The notes under the pieces: model-generated
The model's input: the letters and a program-made list of their open reading frames with translations, nothing else
Database searches by the model: none
Told to the model about the DNA's origin: nothing
In this document: positions 12,302-23,800 of the stretch, in pieces
Numbering within the stretch: the first letter of the stretch is position 1
Layout of the letters: each line of letters opens with the position of its first letter
Position numbers and translations under genes: made by a program
Assembly (NCBI RefSeq): GCF_910592395.1
Contig: NC_088326.1
Coordinates: 8,807,001-8,871,000, forward strand
Origin: Lineus longissimus
Lineage: Eukaryota; Nemertea; Pilidiophora; Heteronemertea; Lineidae
DNA: 64,000 nucleotides
Direction: 5' to 3'

Positions 12302-13195
12302 CCAAGTGAGAAACATGAGTATCTTGCGTGGACTCTACCTCTGGCCAAAGTCAAAGTGACAATAAACCCACCAAGTGAGAAACATGAGTATCTTGTGTGG
12401 ACTCTACCTCTGGCCAAAGTCAAAGTGACAATAAACCCACCAAGTGAGAAACATGAGTATCTTGCGTGGACTCTACCTCTGGCCAAAGTCAAAGTGACAA
12501 TAAACCCACCAAGTGAGAAACATGAGTATCTTGCGTGGACTCTACCTCTGGCCAAAGTCAAAGTGACAATAAACCCACCAAGTGAGAAACATGAGTATCT
12601 TGCGTGGACTCTACCTCTGGCCAAAGTCAAAGTGACAATAAACCCACCAAGTGAGAAACATGAGTATCTTGCGTGGACTCTACCTCTGGCCAAAGTCAAA
12701 GTGACAATAAACCCACCAAGTGAGAAACATGAGTATCTTGCGTGGACTCTACCTCTGGCCAAAGTCAAAGTGACAATAAACCCACCAAGTGAGAAACATG
12801 AGTATCTTGCGTGGACTCTACCTCTGGCCAAAGTCAAAGTGACAATAAACCCACCAAGTGAGAAACATGAGTATCTTGCGTGGAATCTACCTCTGGCCAA
12901 AGTCAAAGTGACAATAAACCCACCAAGTGAGAAACATGAGTATCTTGCGTGGAATCTACCTCTGGCCAAAGTCAAAGTGACAATAAACCCACCAAGTGAG
13001 AAACATGAGTATCTTGCGTGGAATCTACCTCTGGCCAAAGTCAAAGTGACAATAAACCCACCAAGTGAGAAACATGAGTATCTTGCGTGGACTCTACCTC
13101 TGGCCAAAGTCAAAGTGACAATAAACCCACCAAGTGAGAAACATGAGTCTCTTGCGTGGAATCTACCTCTGGCCAAAGTCAAAGTGACAATAAAC
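12302..13195. repeat. 69-bp minisatellite, about 13 units, intronic
   Basis: Near-perfect tandem copies of a 69-base unit (PPSEKHEYLAWT then LPLAKVKVTIN if read on the plus strand). Because 69 is divisible by three and the unit lacks stops, both strands show long open frames (323 and 302 codons). Units differ by very few bases (an ACT/AAT change in some). It lies between in-phase Schnurri exons at 10.9 and 13.5 kb, so I treat it as intronic and non-coding. Confidence 0.9.
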
Positions 13196-13498
13196 ATAAT
13201 TAGAACCTAAACAGTAGTGGCAAAACACTCATCCCACCTTGGAGGAGGAATACTCCCTGGAGAAAATGACCTCCAATTTCAGAGTGAACGCTAAAGAAGT
13301 AGAAGAAGAAGAAAAAGAAAGTGTCTATCAAATAATTTGGTGCCGAGTGATTGCTATGATTCTGGTATCTTTACGCACTATAAGAATTGGTCACGTGACT
13401 TACAAAAGGTGGCCTGTGTCTGCACTCAAGAAAAGTGTCTGTTTAGGTACTTAGACTCTATTTGTGTTCAACGGCAATCTCAAAATCATATTTTCCAG

Positions 13499-13656
13499 AC
13501 TTGGCACAATATATGGCTATCGAACAAAACATGGCACGGACAAAGGAGACGATGCAAGTCGCCAAACGATAGATGATGAGATTGCTAGGAGTCTCCTCGA
13601 CCTGTCCAAGGGCGCTGAGCAGAGCCCAGGAGGAGACGACTCACAGGACTCGCAGG
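13499..13656 (+). CDS. shn: Schnurri/HIVEP exon 4
   Basis: Encodes about 53 residues (LGTIYGYRTKHGTDKGDD, then a polar segment with IDDEIARSLLDLSKG). The acceptor is ATTTTCCAG. The donor is CGCAGG|GTGAGA. An alternative donor 12 bases downstream (CAAG|GTAGAG) keeps the same phase, so a four-residue alternative is possible. Either joins to the exon at 16184 through a Gly codon. The exon follows a 2.6-kb intron that contains a 69-bp minisatellite. Confidence 0.75.
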
Positions 13657-13818
13657 GTGAGAAACAAGGTAGAGTATCCCCTCGCTCATTTGAGGAGAGG
13701 TAGATATATCCCACATAGGCAATAGGTGAAAATGCAAACCAACACCGCTCTGTTGAGGGGAGGGGATTGACTTCTCTTGTAGGTCGCTTCCAATATCCTT
13801 CTTCTTCTATCCTCTATA

Positions 13819-14282
13819 TTAACTCTTTGCCTGCCAAACTCGTTCTAGAACGACCGTAACTTCCCATCCGTTTCCTGCCAAACTCGTTCCAGTACAAAAT
13901 GATTAGTTCTCCGTCATAACACCAGATGTCACCTCGGTACTGAACCAGGAAATGGTTTGATGTGCTAGGCTTCCATGCAGACAATCCTCTGCTCATTCTA
14001 TGCATGCATTTCGTTACTTCATCAAGTGAAACTGGCGGGAAAACCACATGTTTCCTGCTGATAGAAGCAAAACCTGCAAAGTACCCGTCTGCAGAGGTGA
14101 TTGTTTCAATGACTACCATGGAAAAAAGCAGTACAACTGATTTGTAGGTGATACAGTAAGCTGAGACGAAGAAAATAAAGCAGTTTTTTTTCAAAAAATT
14201 ATTGAAAATCTTGTAAAAATAGTGAAATCGCGGCAAACTGGGGGATATTAATTAAAAATAGCCGTGGCAGGGAAAGAGTTAA
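13819..14282. mobile_element. TTAA-bounded MITE (piggyBac-like), copy A
   Basis: Begins TTAACTCTTTGCCTGCCA and ends TGGCAGGGAAAGAGTTAA; the TTAA at each edge matches piggyBac target duplications. An internal direct repeat (CTGCCAAACTCGTTC, about 13841 and 13876) is present. Similar architecture to 45805-46108 and 54818-55145. Confidence 0.75.
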
Positions 14283-14869
14283 GGATAAACATGTTCTTGC
14301 TTTCAAATGGATGTCCTGTTGAGTGTTGTCTGCAGGTGATAATATATGATAATCGTATCACTTGCTCGTCTTGTGCCGGCTCATTCATTGATGCATGGGG
14401 GATGGGATTCTCACAGAAAGTTGTGAGATCAGATGAGAACAACGTCAGTCCTGAAAAAGCCGCTGTGGACCAACAATCAGCGCACCGGCAATCATGTCAA
14501 AACACTGACTTGTTCATGGGCACGGATCCAGAGAGGGGCTTTTGGAAGGCATGACCCCTCCGCTCCCCGACATTGAAAATAGTTTATTCAAAGAAAAGCA
14601 AAGATGACACAGGTTTTGGGCCCCTTGACAAACCCCGGGACCTCCTAGTCAAAAAGGGCAAAAGTGGTTCCTTTGACCCCCCTCCCAAATTGCCTGGCAC
14701 TACATGTAGATAAACTGCTTCATTCGACACCTCTCTCATAGTCACTTTCACAATGATACCCATTGAGACCCTAATTCAAGAGCTCGACAATCTTTAGCTC
14801 AAGGGTGTCGTCGTGGGTATCAAAATAAAGGTCTATGCAAGAACTGTCTAATGAAACAGTTTTAACCCC

Positions 14870-15800
14870 TCGGCCCTAAAGGCTAGAGGGGTATTGTCGA
14901 GGCAGGCACTGTCTGTCTGTCCATCCATCTGTCTTTCCATCCATCTGTCTGTCCGTCCGTTTAGTTTCCAGAGCATATCTCCGTAATTATTGATGCTAGG
15001 CATTTCATCTTAGGGTGGTAGAAAGGTCTAAATTGCGCTATTTGGCAGTTTCGGTGAATTCCAACTACACTTGGCCCATGTTGGCACGTCTCGTGAAAAA
15101 CAACTTTTGGTTTAATTCTGCTGGCTATAATCATGAAATTTTCTTGTGGACACTGCTGATGAGACTACATCACATGATACCCAAGTTGTTTATTTAACTT
15201 ACTTTTCAAGGTCACAGGGGTCAAATAGTGTAAATAGACCATCTTTAGTTTCTGTTACATATCTCCGTAACCATTGATGCTAGGCTTTTCATCTTTTAAT
15301 AGTATGACGGTCCTATAGTGCCATTGTGCCTCTTGGCAATTTTGATGATTTTCGCACTATGGTCGGCCCATGTCGGCATGTCTCGTGACAAAACACACCT
15401 ACTATTAATGTATATTGATATGCTATATCTCGTGAACGCTCCTAACATTTTCTGAGACTTTGATTTGTTCGGTTTCAGCGTGGATGCTATGTTAAAGACT
15501 ACTTTAGTTATACGATATGAATACTGCCAGCTACATTTGTAAAGTCATGAAATCTTTACTGTGGACAGTCATGACACTAAATCACATTATACACGTTTTT
15601 GATTTGATCTACTTTTCAAGGTCACAGAGAGCATATAACATAAAATGCCTCCATAACTATCAATACTCGAATTTTCATAATTCAGTATTATGGTGGTCTT
15701 ATGGTGCTAGTGGCATTCACCTGCAGTTATTTCTAAAGTTTTATTTCAACAGAATTGATAAGAAAAACCAGAGAACCTGGCCCGTACTAGTGCATCTGCA
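14870..15800 (+). repeat. Dispersed modular repeat M2
   Basis: Begins with a short hairpin (CCCCTCGGCCC...GAGGGG, about 14866-14890), then a TCTG/CCAT-rich microsatellite (about 14905-14960). After these come repeated modules with AGAGCATATCTCCGTAA and TTTTCAAGGTCACA (about 15205 and 15617). Fragments of the same family are at about 2290-2600 and 3570-3760. No coding capacity. Confidence 0.7.
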
Positions 15801-15922
15801 TTAAACTATTGGTTCCAGGATTGTTAGATTATGGTGCATTATCATTTTAGTACACATATCACAGAACTAAGGGCCATCCTTGATCACACTGTTGTATGAG
15901 AAAGTACATGTAATAGTCAGTA

Positions 15923-16100
15923 CAGTAGAACCTCTATTAGTGGACTCCTCTCTATTAAGGACAACCTCTCTACTAAGGACACTAGTTTTGGTCCCAAATT
16001 GGTTGTTTCTATTCAATTTGACTTCTCTAATCAGGACACCTCTCTATTAAGAACAGCACTTGTCAGTCCCGAGGGTGTCCTTATTAGAGAGGTTCTACTG
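15923..16100 (+). mobile_element. pogo-like MITE, copy 2
   Basis: CAGTAGAACCTC ... GGTTCTACTG flanked by TA; inside are TCTATTAAGGACAACC and AATTTGACTTCTCTAATCAG. Confidence 0.9.
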
Positions 16101-16183
16101 TATTGGGCTTATGTACATGCACAGTTTTCAAATGTGGTGTTTAAACAAAGGGCATGAGAGTTATTGTTTGTTTGTTTTTGCAG

Positions 16184-16362
16184 GTGAACGTTTGGGTAGC
16201 CTTATTGGGGCTCTGATAGATCGCACGGCGATGACCAAGGGCGATTCCCCAGTCAAGGTGATTATACAGCAGGAAGGAGGAGAACAGGTGATTATTGAGA
16301 GAACACCATCACCTATGGCTGCTGATAAAAACGAAGTCAAGAAAACAGATGATGCTTCAAAG
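16184..16362 (+). CDS. shn: Schnurri/HIVEP exon 5
   Basis: Encodes about 60 residues (ERLGSLIGALIDRTAMTKG, then VKVIIQQEGGEQVIIERTPSP). The acceptor is TTTTTGCAG and the donor CAAAG|GTGAGA, leaving phase 0, which matches the next exon. No zinc finger is present. An SP motif and a Lys-rich end suggest a regulatory linker. It lies 84 bases after a pogo-like MITE and 53 bases before a large GTTAAC foldback element. Confidence 0.8.
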
Positions 16363-16414
16363 GTGAGAGTCATTGGCCGTTTTCAGTTTCAACTTTTGAG
16401 AACTGAACACATTG

Positions 16415-17027
16415 GGTGAGGTCAAATCCCTTGGTTAACTCAGAGTTAACACTAACACTAACACTAACCCCTGTGTTAGCCATGAGGTTTGACCTCTTGA
16501 CAAAGTGTAGAGTTAACCCAGAGTTAATCCAAAGTTAACACTTTTTTACTCTGGAGTTAGTGCTAACTCGGAGTTTACTCAGAGTTAACCTGAGCACCAA
16601 GAGTTTATCAGGCAAATTTGTATTACGAATTGCATTAAGCTAACACTAACCCCAGAGGTTAACTCTGAGTTAACACTTTTTGAGGTCAAGTGTCAGAGTT
16701 AACTAGGCAGCCATATTGTTCATACCAATGTTTCAAGATGTGGCTGGTTTTCATCATAAAATTTCCAAAGGACCCTGCATCTTCCGAAGAACCACTTTAC
16801 AAGCAACTATTTCTGATGGAACAAGACTTGGAGGACGTATAACCGAAGATTATCACTCATTTCAAAATGCTGGAGTTAACTCAGTGTCGACTTGGTGTTA
16901 ACTTGTAGTTAACTCGGTGTTTACCCAGTGTTTACTTCAACCATGTTTTTTTTGGGCTGAGGTTAACACTAACACTAACATTAACTCTGACACTAGTGTT
17001 AAGTCAGATATTTGACCTCACTCATTG
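16415..17027. mobile_element. GTTAAC-rich foldback element
   Basis: Outer ends are GGTGAGGTCAAAT and ATTTGACCTCACT, flanked by CATTG on both sides (a likely 5-bp target duplication). Both arms are filled with short runs of GTTAACTCAGAGTTAAC and ACACTAACACTAAC, so the element can fold in many registers. It resembles FB-type elements whose arms are arrays of short repeats. Intronic to Schnurri. Confidence 0.8.
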
Positions 17028-17451
17028 TGTAAAAGTAACCTTAACACAAGAATTAATGCCTGATGATTTTGCAAATTCCATATATCCACCAAGTTACCTC
17101 ACCGACATTGACTTCCTGCCAGTGCCTAGTATATATATATATGTTTATTCGTACAAAGTACAATAAATACATGCTAATACACAAAGTGCACGGTGAAAAC
17201 GCATTGCATTGACAGCAATTATAGAGCCACAATTATTTACAATAAATTCAAATTTCTAGCTAGCTATGAACAGGTAAATTAATGAAAAGATATGAATCTT
17301 AGCACATTCTACATGAGGCACTCCGGCAGTAGACTCCCATCAACCAAGGAAATCACCTAAGATCTACATAGATATTCCAATGTCTCATTTATCTAGTGTT
17401 ATCTGGTGTTATTTATTGTGTGTGATCTGACGACATTTTTACCTCTTCCAG

Positions 17452-20088
17452 AGCCCTGCAGCAGCATCATCAAGTGTGCAATTCATCTTCACACCAGATT
17501 CAACCTCGAAGAGTGGTGCTGGTACAATACGGATAACACATTCTGGTTTTGTACCACCGATCTTTTTCTCCAAAGAAGCTGCAAAAGAAATGTCGGCAAA
17601 GAATTCTGGCCCAACAGAGAAAGAGGAAGGTTCTGGTTCTGATGCTGTTCAGGCACTGGACAAGAAGCAGAGGGTACCTACTGCGGTTGAAACAGCCAAG
17701 GGTATATGGCTATCATCAGGTGGTCAGACAGTCAATTCCGGTCCTATCATTGGGCAAATGGTGCGACCAATACTATTGCCAGGATTGGGGCCGAACGTCA
17801 CAGCTGCTACAAGTGCAGTACCTGTGATTACTTCCACCATCTCATCACCTCGATTATCACCACAGAGCCAAGCATCAAATCCATTTAGAGATAAGCGAAA
17901 AGCCGAAAGTTTCGAACAAGTCTCACCACCAAAAAGACCAAGGACACTTTCACCGTTTTCACGTTGTTCAGAAAGACCAATGCTGGGCGGGAAAAGGCCA
18001 GGTCTAGTCCGTCAGATAAGTGTGGACATTGCAGATGATTCAATGCCAGGCAGTGCCATCGGTTCTGACACGTCTCTGATGGATGCTGGTCCTGCTGGTT
18101 TAAGACAGAGCCCTTCTTCATCTGGAGTACCAGTCCACTCGGTGTATAGCCATTCAGGGCTCTCAGCACCAGCAACAAGTGTCTTAGTCCGACAGCTCTC
18201 AGCCCCTCTCCCACAAGTCACCCAGAACCCGGGGAGCCAGGTTGAACCTGAGCAGATGAGGAGAGTTGTTCGTAGTCCATCACCCCTAACAGTCACAACT
18301 CCTGCAATACAACTGGTTTCACCGCAGTCACAGATTGTTCAAGTGTTGCCCCCTGGTGGAGTGATTGGAAGTCTTAGCACATCAGTGCAAAGCCCCCAGT
18401 TGGTCCTTCCTCAGGGAATGAAACCTGTATCTATCGCTGATCTGACAGGGAAAAGTGGTTACATTCAACTTCTGAGCACTCCTAGTGGCCAGATCACGCT
18501 CCTGCCTACCCAGAGTTACTTTGAGAATCTCAAACCTACTAGTCCAGTTCTAGTGCAATCGATGCCTGTAATGGGAGAACAAATTTCCAGGGAAAATGCT
18601 GAGCGGAGCTTAGCAGATAAGGAATGTGTGTCTGAGTCCAGGACATGGCACGGAGAGTGTCATTCTATTGAAGAAGCCATGGATGTTGCTGAACAAAGAT
18701 CAAGGTCACCTTCCCGATCGTTATCACCTTCAGGGTCAAGATCACCTGTAGGCTCAAGGTCACCATCAGGTGCAAGGTCACCATCTGGGTCAAGGTCACC
18801 TGGATTAGATGAAGAACCAAAGAGTCAAGGTCAAAAGGTGTCCAAGCTGGCCTCGTCACAAAGTCCCCATCAACGTGATGTCACATATGTGACTGGTGAG
18901 AATAGTGCACCGTTTGAAATCAAACCAATACCAGGCAGGGTTAATGATGAAAAAGAGGCTCTCGTTGATGGTAAATATGTGTGTACTACATGTGGCAAAC
19001 TCTTCACCGAGCACCACCAGTTGACATTACACAAAAACATCCATTACATAGAACGCCAGTATCGATGTGAGGACTGTAACATCTCTTTTAGAACTCCTAT
19101 TCTGTTACAAAAGCATCGACGTTCGGAAAGTCATCATGCGAAATTAAGCGTCAATCAACAATTTGGGATTCCAACTACAGACAATCCACGCCCATATCGC
19201 TGCGATGATTGTGAGGTTGCATTTCGCATTCATGGACACCTGGCAAAACACCTGAGGTCAAAAGCACATATCGCTATGTTGGAGCGCATGGGAAAAGTTC
19301 CTCATGGAACGTCTTCACGAATGGAACATAGTGAAAGTGATGGAAGTTTAGAATCTGATCCATCGTTAGATAGTCTTCGTCAAATGATTGACAATGCCAA
19401 CAACGCCACCTTATTCCGGAATATGGAAGTGCAGAGTTCACCAGGCCATGCAGGTGTCCCTTTCCGTGCCTTGTCGTCGTACTCCACTGAGTCAGAATCT
19501 GGGGAACCTGTCCTTACTCGCTCGACCAGCTATCCGCCCGTGCCGATGATTGTAATCGACCATGTTGATGACGATGACCCCACAGTTCCTCCCTGCGGCA
19601 TTCCAGAAATCATGATCACCCCTGCAACACCTGTGGCATGCAATATCCCGACATCAAGTCCCCCGCCGGAGCCGAGTGATACAGACCCTTCATCTATGCG
19701 TTCTAGTGAATATGAGACTGATGTCCATGCATCAAACGATCGTGTGACTGTGGAAATAAAACAAGAACTTATTGATTTGTCTGAAGTTGGAGGACGACGT
19801 CAAGTTCTTGATCCGAGTTCAAAACAGTTACCTTTGATAATAACATTCCAGTGTTCGCAGTGTGGTGCTAAAATGACAGACAAATCAGTTTTTGAAAGTC
19901 ACATGATTTCACATCAGACTTCGAAAGCAACATCTTTGAATGAGGGAAAACAGCTGTCAGTTGAGGGTGGTGGTGTGGGATGCAAAGGTGGTGTCACATT
20001 GCCTGATGGTGGTGCCATGGTGCGGGATGGCGGTGCCCAGAAGTGTGGGATATGTGCCAAAAGATTTGCCTCCATAGGAACACTTAGG
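17452..20088 (+). CDS. shn: Schnurri/HIVEP second large exon: SP/RS linker and zinc fingers 5-8 plus half of 9
   Basis: A 2.6-kb phase-0 exon (acceptor CTCTTCCAG, donor AGG|GTAAGT), about 879 codons. It begins with a Ser/Ala segment (FIFTPDSTSKS). Around 17895-17950 there is a bipartite nuclear-localisation-like KRKAES...PPKRPR segment. Around 18700-18800 there is a run of RSPSGS-type repeats. A three-finger array follows (about 18978-19270: YVCTTCGKLF, YRCEDCNISF, YRCDDCEVAF), the last two with the H-x5-H spacing of ZAS fingers. A sumoylation-type motif (IKQE) lies near 19755. Finger 8 is at about 19850-19915 (FQCSQCGAKM). The exon ends inside finger 9 (CGICAKRFASIGTLR), whose two His residues are in the next exon. 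Fingers beyond the two ZAS pairs are known from Drosophila Schnurri, where the C-terminal ones help assemble Smad repressor complexes; the same role here is inference. Confidence 0.93.
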
Positions 20089-20224
20089 GTAAGTTTGAAG
20101 AGCCTTCGCTCCAGTTTTCTAGGCTATTATCGACGCTATTTCATACACGAGGAAAATTGCTCATTGGAATAGCTGATACTAACATCCAATGTTGCAGACA
20201 CAGCTTGGCATGGGTTCACAAATA

Positions 20225-20447
20225 TGTGACCCGCTCTACCAAAACTAGGCGCTTGTCGCATCTGAACTTGACAGGTTGATACGGACTTGTTGTTCATTTC
20301 CCTATTGTAGACCTTTTGTTGAATGTGACCAAATCAGTTTGTAATAGATTTCACAAAAGGTCAACAATAGGGAAATGAACAACAAGTCCGTATCAACCTG
20401 TCAAGTTCAGATGCGACAAGCGCCTAGTTTTGGTAGAGCGAGTCACA
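20225..20447. mobile_element. TGTGACCC hairpin MITE, subfamily 1, copy 2
   Basis: Near-identical to 4551-4773 (TGTGACCCGCTCTACCAAAA, CAAGCGCCTAGTTTTGG). Full-length hairpin, intronic. Confidence 0.88.
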
Positions 20448-20454
20448 TATACGC

Positions 20455-20645
20455 AGACAAAAATTTCTAAATTGAATCTATGTAGAATCTATGAAAAATC
20501 GATATGGAAATTTTATTTACAGAATCTATATAGATTACTATATAGATTTTTCATAGGTTCTATAGAGATTCTATAGATATTCTATATGGATTCTATAGAG
20601 ATTTTTCATAGGAATTTTGATAAATTTTTCGCATAGGCTTTCCTT
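20455..20645. repeat. AT-rich palindromic low-complexity tract
   Basis: Repeated TCTATAGAGATTCTATAGA-like words that are self-complementary. It may be a degenerate foldback or simple sequence. No gene. Confidence 0.6.
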
Positions 20646-21534
20646 TATTATAGTAGGTCAGTTGATTATTTCCTCTTGGCTCAATTGGGTTCAGTTGCAA
20701 GAAATTGACCACTATTTTTGTGTCTGTTTGGTTTTAATGATTTCGGTTGTTTCCAATGGCTTTTTCATACCTGTTTTGGTCTGATGAAACCAGTACTTTT
20801 ACTTGCTCATGTTATCTTATAAAGCATCATAACACTATTGATGAGGAAAACTGGTAGAAAGCCAGGGTGGCCCAAAAGCAAATTTGAAAGAGTGTATTGT
20901 CTTGGGACAGCAATACCACGGAGAAAACCTTGACTGGAAGAGAAATGTAGTTTTTCCTTGGTTTAATAGACCTGTAAACAGTCGATTGGGATAACTGAAA
21001 TAAAGGTTGCTATTGCTAATTTCCGTAAATCAAAAGATCTCTCTAAATTCGCCTCTTGTGAGGAATGCAGATAAGATTCAGGATCTATGATGTCTCTCCT
21101 CATCTCCTGGTCCATTTATGATAAAAATGAAAAGGCAAGGGGCCATTTTGCTCACCGGTATTTAGGTAATGACTTAATTGACAATTGACCTTCAAAAGTA
21201 GGTCAAATCAAAAACCTGTAAATGTATCCTTGCTGGAAGTACTAACTATAACAACTATATCGAATACGAATCACTTATGGGCGAGATATCACACTTTCTA
21301 GGTTTTCACTTTTTGCCCCCTGGTGTCCAAGTCAAGAAACAGATCAGACCAACATTCAGTGTCAGAGGTAACCTGACCTAGGGGGTCTTGTGTTCAAAGT
21401 TTCAAGCCCATAGCCCTAGCAGTTACGAAACGTGCTACAGTTACGCTCAAACTGCCAATTTATGCCATTTGACCTCTATGACCTTGAAAAATAGGTCAAA
21501 TCAAATAGATCAAAATGCTAATTTTACATTTCAG

Positions 21535-21642
21535 CAACACCTTGCTAGCCACGCCGAACTGCGCCCATACGTGTGTGAATACTGTGATGCGGGCTTTACC
21601 ACTGGCCAGTCTTTGAGGATTCATCTCGGCACACATAGACAG
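21535..21642 (+). CDS. shn: Schnurri/HIVEP exon 7: end of zinc finger 9 and finger 10
   Basis: 36 codons, phase 0 at both ends (acceptor ACATTTCAG, donor GACAG|GTGAGA). It supplies the two His of finger 9 (QQHLASH) and a complete finger 10 (YVCEYCDAGF, ending HLGTH) preceded by a canonical RPY linker. The split finger is strong evidence that the intron boundaries are right. Confidence 0.92.
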
Positions 21643-21921
21643 GTGAGATTTATTACCATCAACTCTAATAAATTGTTCATGTTGCGTGTTTCACACTGGT
21701 GAGAAGTTCTCGGCATCATGTCCAAATCAGCTTGTTGGGTTTGACTTCAACCTCCACGGTGCTGCAGACATTTTCTTTCCAAGACAGGTCTACCTATGAC
21801 CAAGCGGTTGATCGTTGATTTTTGTGTTGGGAACTGGTCATCCGTATAGGCCCTCCTCATGTACACTTAGACCTTGTCACTTGCAGACCTGCCACTGACC
21901 TCATTGTTGCTTTCTCTTCAG

Positions 21922-22056
21922 GAACGTCCATACGTGTGTGGTAATTGTGGCCTGACCTTTGCCCAGTCAGATGACCTGAATACCCACCACAGTAGGGAAC
22001 ACGGACCCCTGGAGGAAGACGTGCAGGCAAAATCACAAGATGGCAGCACTTCATAA
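21922..22056 (+). CDS. shn: Schnurri/HIVEP terminal coding exon with zinc finger 11
   Basis: Phase-0 exon (acceptor TCTCTTCAG) of 44 codons ending in TAA at 22054-22056. It starts with the ERPY linker and encodes finger 11 (YVCGNCGLTFAQSDDL with H-x4-H spacing), then a short acidic/polar tail. With the earlier exons it gives four consecutive C-terminal fingers (8-11). A MITE begins 135 bases after the stop, so the 3' UTR is either short or contains that repeat. No clear AATAAA was noted just downstream. Confidence 0.9.
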   Translation, partial: ERPYVCGNCGLTFAQSDDLNTHHSREHGPLEEDVQAKSQDGSTS

Positions 22057-22190
22057 TCATTGCTGACTTAACCTTGTATTTGGATTCTCATTTCTGCTTT
22101 AAATTTTCCTTATCCTGTGAAACTTATTTCATGTATTAATTGTCCCATACATCCATTCTGAGTAGCTGCATTTCACAAGTTACAACCCTT

Positions 22191-22648
22191 AAGGCCGGTT
22201 TACACATGCAACTTTTTAGGAGAAACACATAGAAACTAAGAGAAACTTGACTGACAGGCTATGTAATTTGAACCATGAAACCTAAAAGTTTCTTCATGTT
22301 GCATGTGTGAACTGGTCAAGAAACATGATGAAACCCCTTTCTTGAAACCTTGTGAAACTAGGAGAAACATGAAACAATTTACGAACATGCTCGTAAATTC
22401 TGGACAGGTTTCATCAAGTGTCGATTACATTTTAACTCTGTGGCCAATCAGACTGTGATAAAAAGTCATGTGATTTTTACTCCATATCCAAAATGGCAAA
22501 ATGGCTAAAAGTGACAAGTCAAATGCATATGAGTGTTTCATAGTGTGTCACTGTGTAAATGTCCAAGGTAAGGTTTCTCGATGTTTCATGTTTCTCAGTG
22601 TTTCTCCATGTTTCATTGGAAAACGTTGCATGTGTAAAGCGGCCTTTA
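22191..22648. mobile_element. MITE with GGCCGGTTTACACATGCAAC ends
   Basis: Left end AAGGCCGGTTTACACATGCA, right end TGCATGTGTAAAGCGGCCTT. The interior has many GAAAC/GTTTC words in both orientations. The terminal sequence looks hAT-like but no clear 8-bp duplication was seen. Confidence 0.75.
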
Positions 22649-22869
22649 TGTGTGATTAAAAAGTTTAAAATTGGTGTTCATAGGGTCATATCAACTACAG
22701 TAGATGTTATCATTCCACTTTACACTAAATCTTTCGACTTACCAAAAACATCACCTTATAATAGCTCTTTGATCCACCTACCGGGTGAACGCGGTTTGCT
22801 TTTCACTGTCAGTCCCCTGTGATGAAAAACCTGATACATTTGGTTGAGCCGTAACAGTCTCTGGCCGAC

Positions 22870-22873
22870 AATT

Positions 22874-22904
<31 letters not shown>

Positions 22905-23040
22905 TATATAGCGCCATTCCGTGACACTATAGTTCTCGATCAAAGCGCTTTGGAATATCATATTATTACCCCGGTCTCCACAGAAATCAATCAGGGGTTT
23001 CAAGGAGCAACCAGAAGGTGTTCACTTGAACTCAAACAAT
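22870..23040 (-). mobile_element. LINE 3' end fragment
   Basis: An (ATA)n tail (about 22873-22897) next to TTTATATAGCGCCATTCC and CAAAGCGCTTTGG, the 3' terminus of a CR1/L2-like LINE in minus orientation, followed by CCGGTCTCCACAGAAATC. A related fragment with TTGGTCTCCACTGTAAGG lies at about 61450-61560. Confidence 0.65.
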
Positions 23041-23187
23041 TGTTTTGAAAACGACCATAGCGCTATCTGACATCATCTCTGAATATCTATCTTTCAGTTG
23101 GCAAGTTCCATTGAGATTAGTGGTTGCAATTTCACGTGAGAGATCGCAGTTGTTGTGTGTATTGGCAGACGATAAGAAAAACTTGGG

Positions 23188-23800
23188 AATCATCTGTCAA
23201 ACAATTTCAATAACCAAAAAAACAATCACAGACAAAAAAAACCTAATAATCATTGATCTGGCTTTGATTTATCATCCATCATTCAAAAAACTAGATAATT
23301 TTGAGAAATTTAATTGATTTGTTGGAAATTTTCCCACCAATTCTGTCTGTTTTTCAGACAAAGAGGCAAAAATCTTATCATATTTTTTCATGGAATCTGT
23401 CAAACACTTTCAATAACCGAAAAAACAGTCGCAGACAAAAAACCCAATAAACATTGATCAGGCTTTGATTTATCATCCATCATTCAAAAAACAAGATAAT
23501 TTTGAGAAATTCAATTGATTTGTTGGAAATTTTTCCACCAATTCTGTCTGTTTTTCAGACAAAGAGGCAAAAATCTTATCATATTTTTTCATTGGAATCT
23601 GTCAAACAATTTCAATAACCGAAAAAACAGTCGCAGACAAAAAACCCAATAAACATTGATCAGGCTTTGATTTATCATCCATCATACAAAAAACAAGATA
23701 ATTTTGAGAAATTCAATTGATTTGTTGGAAATTTTTCCACCAATTCTGTCTGGTTTTCAGACAAAGAGGCAAAAATCTTATCATTTTTTTCATTGCAATA
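23188..23800. repeat. Tandem repeat, about 203-bp unit, three copies
   Basis: Three head-to-tail copies marked by CTGTCAAACAATTTCAATAA at about 23195, 23397 and 23600, each with GATCTGGCTTTGATTTATCA-type and TTTTCAGACAAAGAGGCAAA segments. AT-rich and non-coding. Confidence 0.88.

Noticed and set aside
12239-13210. Long plus- and minus-strand open frames over the 69-bp array as a repeat-protein gene
   Set aside because: Unit length is divisible by three, so stop-free frames are automatic. Both strands are equally open, and the array lies inside an intron bounded by in-phase Schnurri exons.
17120-17260. Another LINE tail at TATATATATGTTTATTCG
   Set aside because: A TA-rich run and a TTTATTCGTACAAAGTACAA segment are suggestive, but no coding remnant or second copy was seen in the window.
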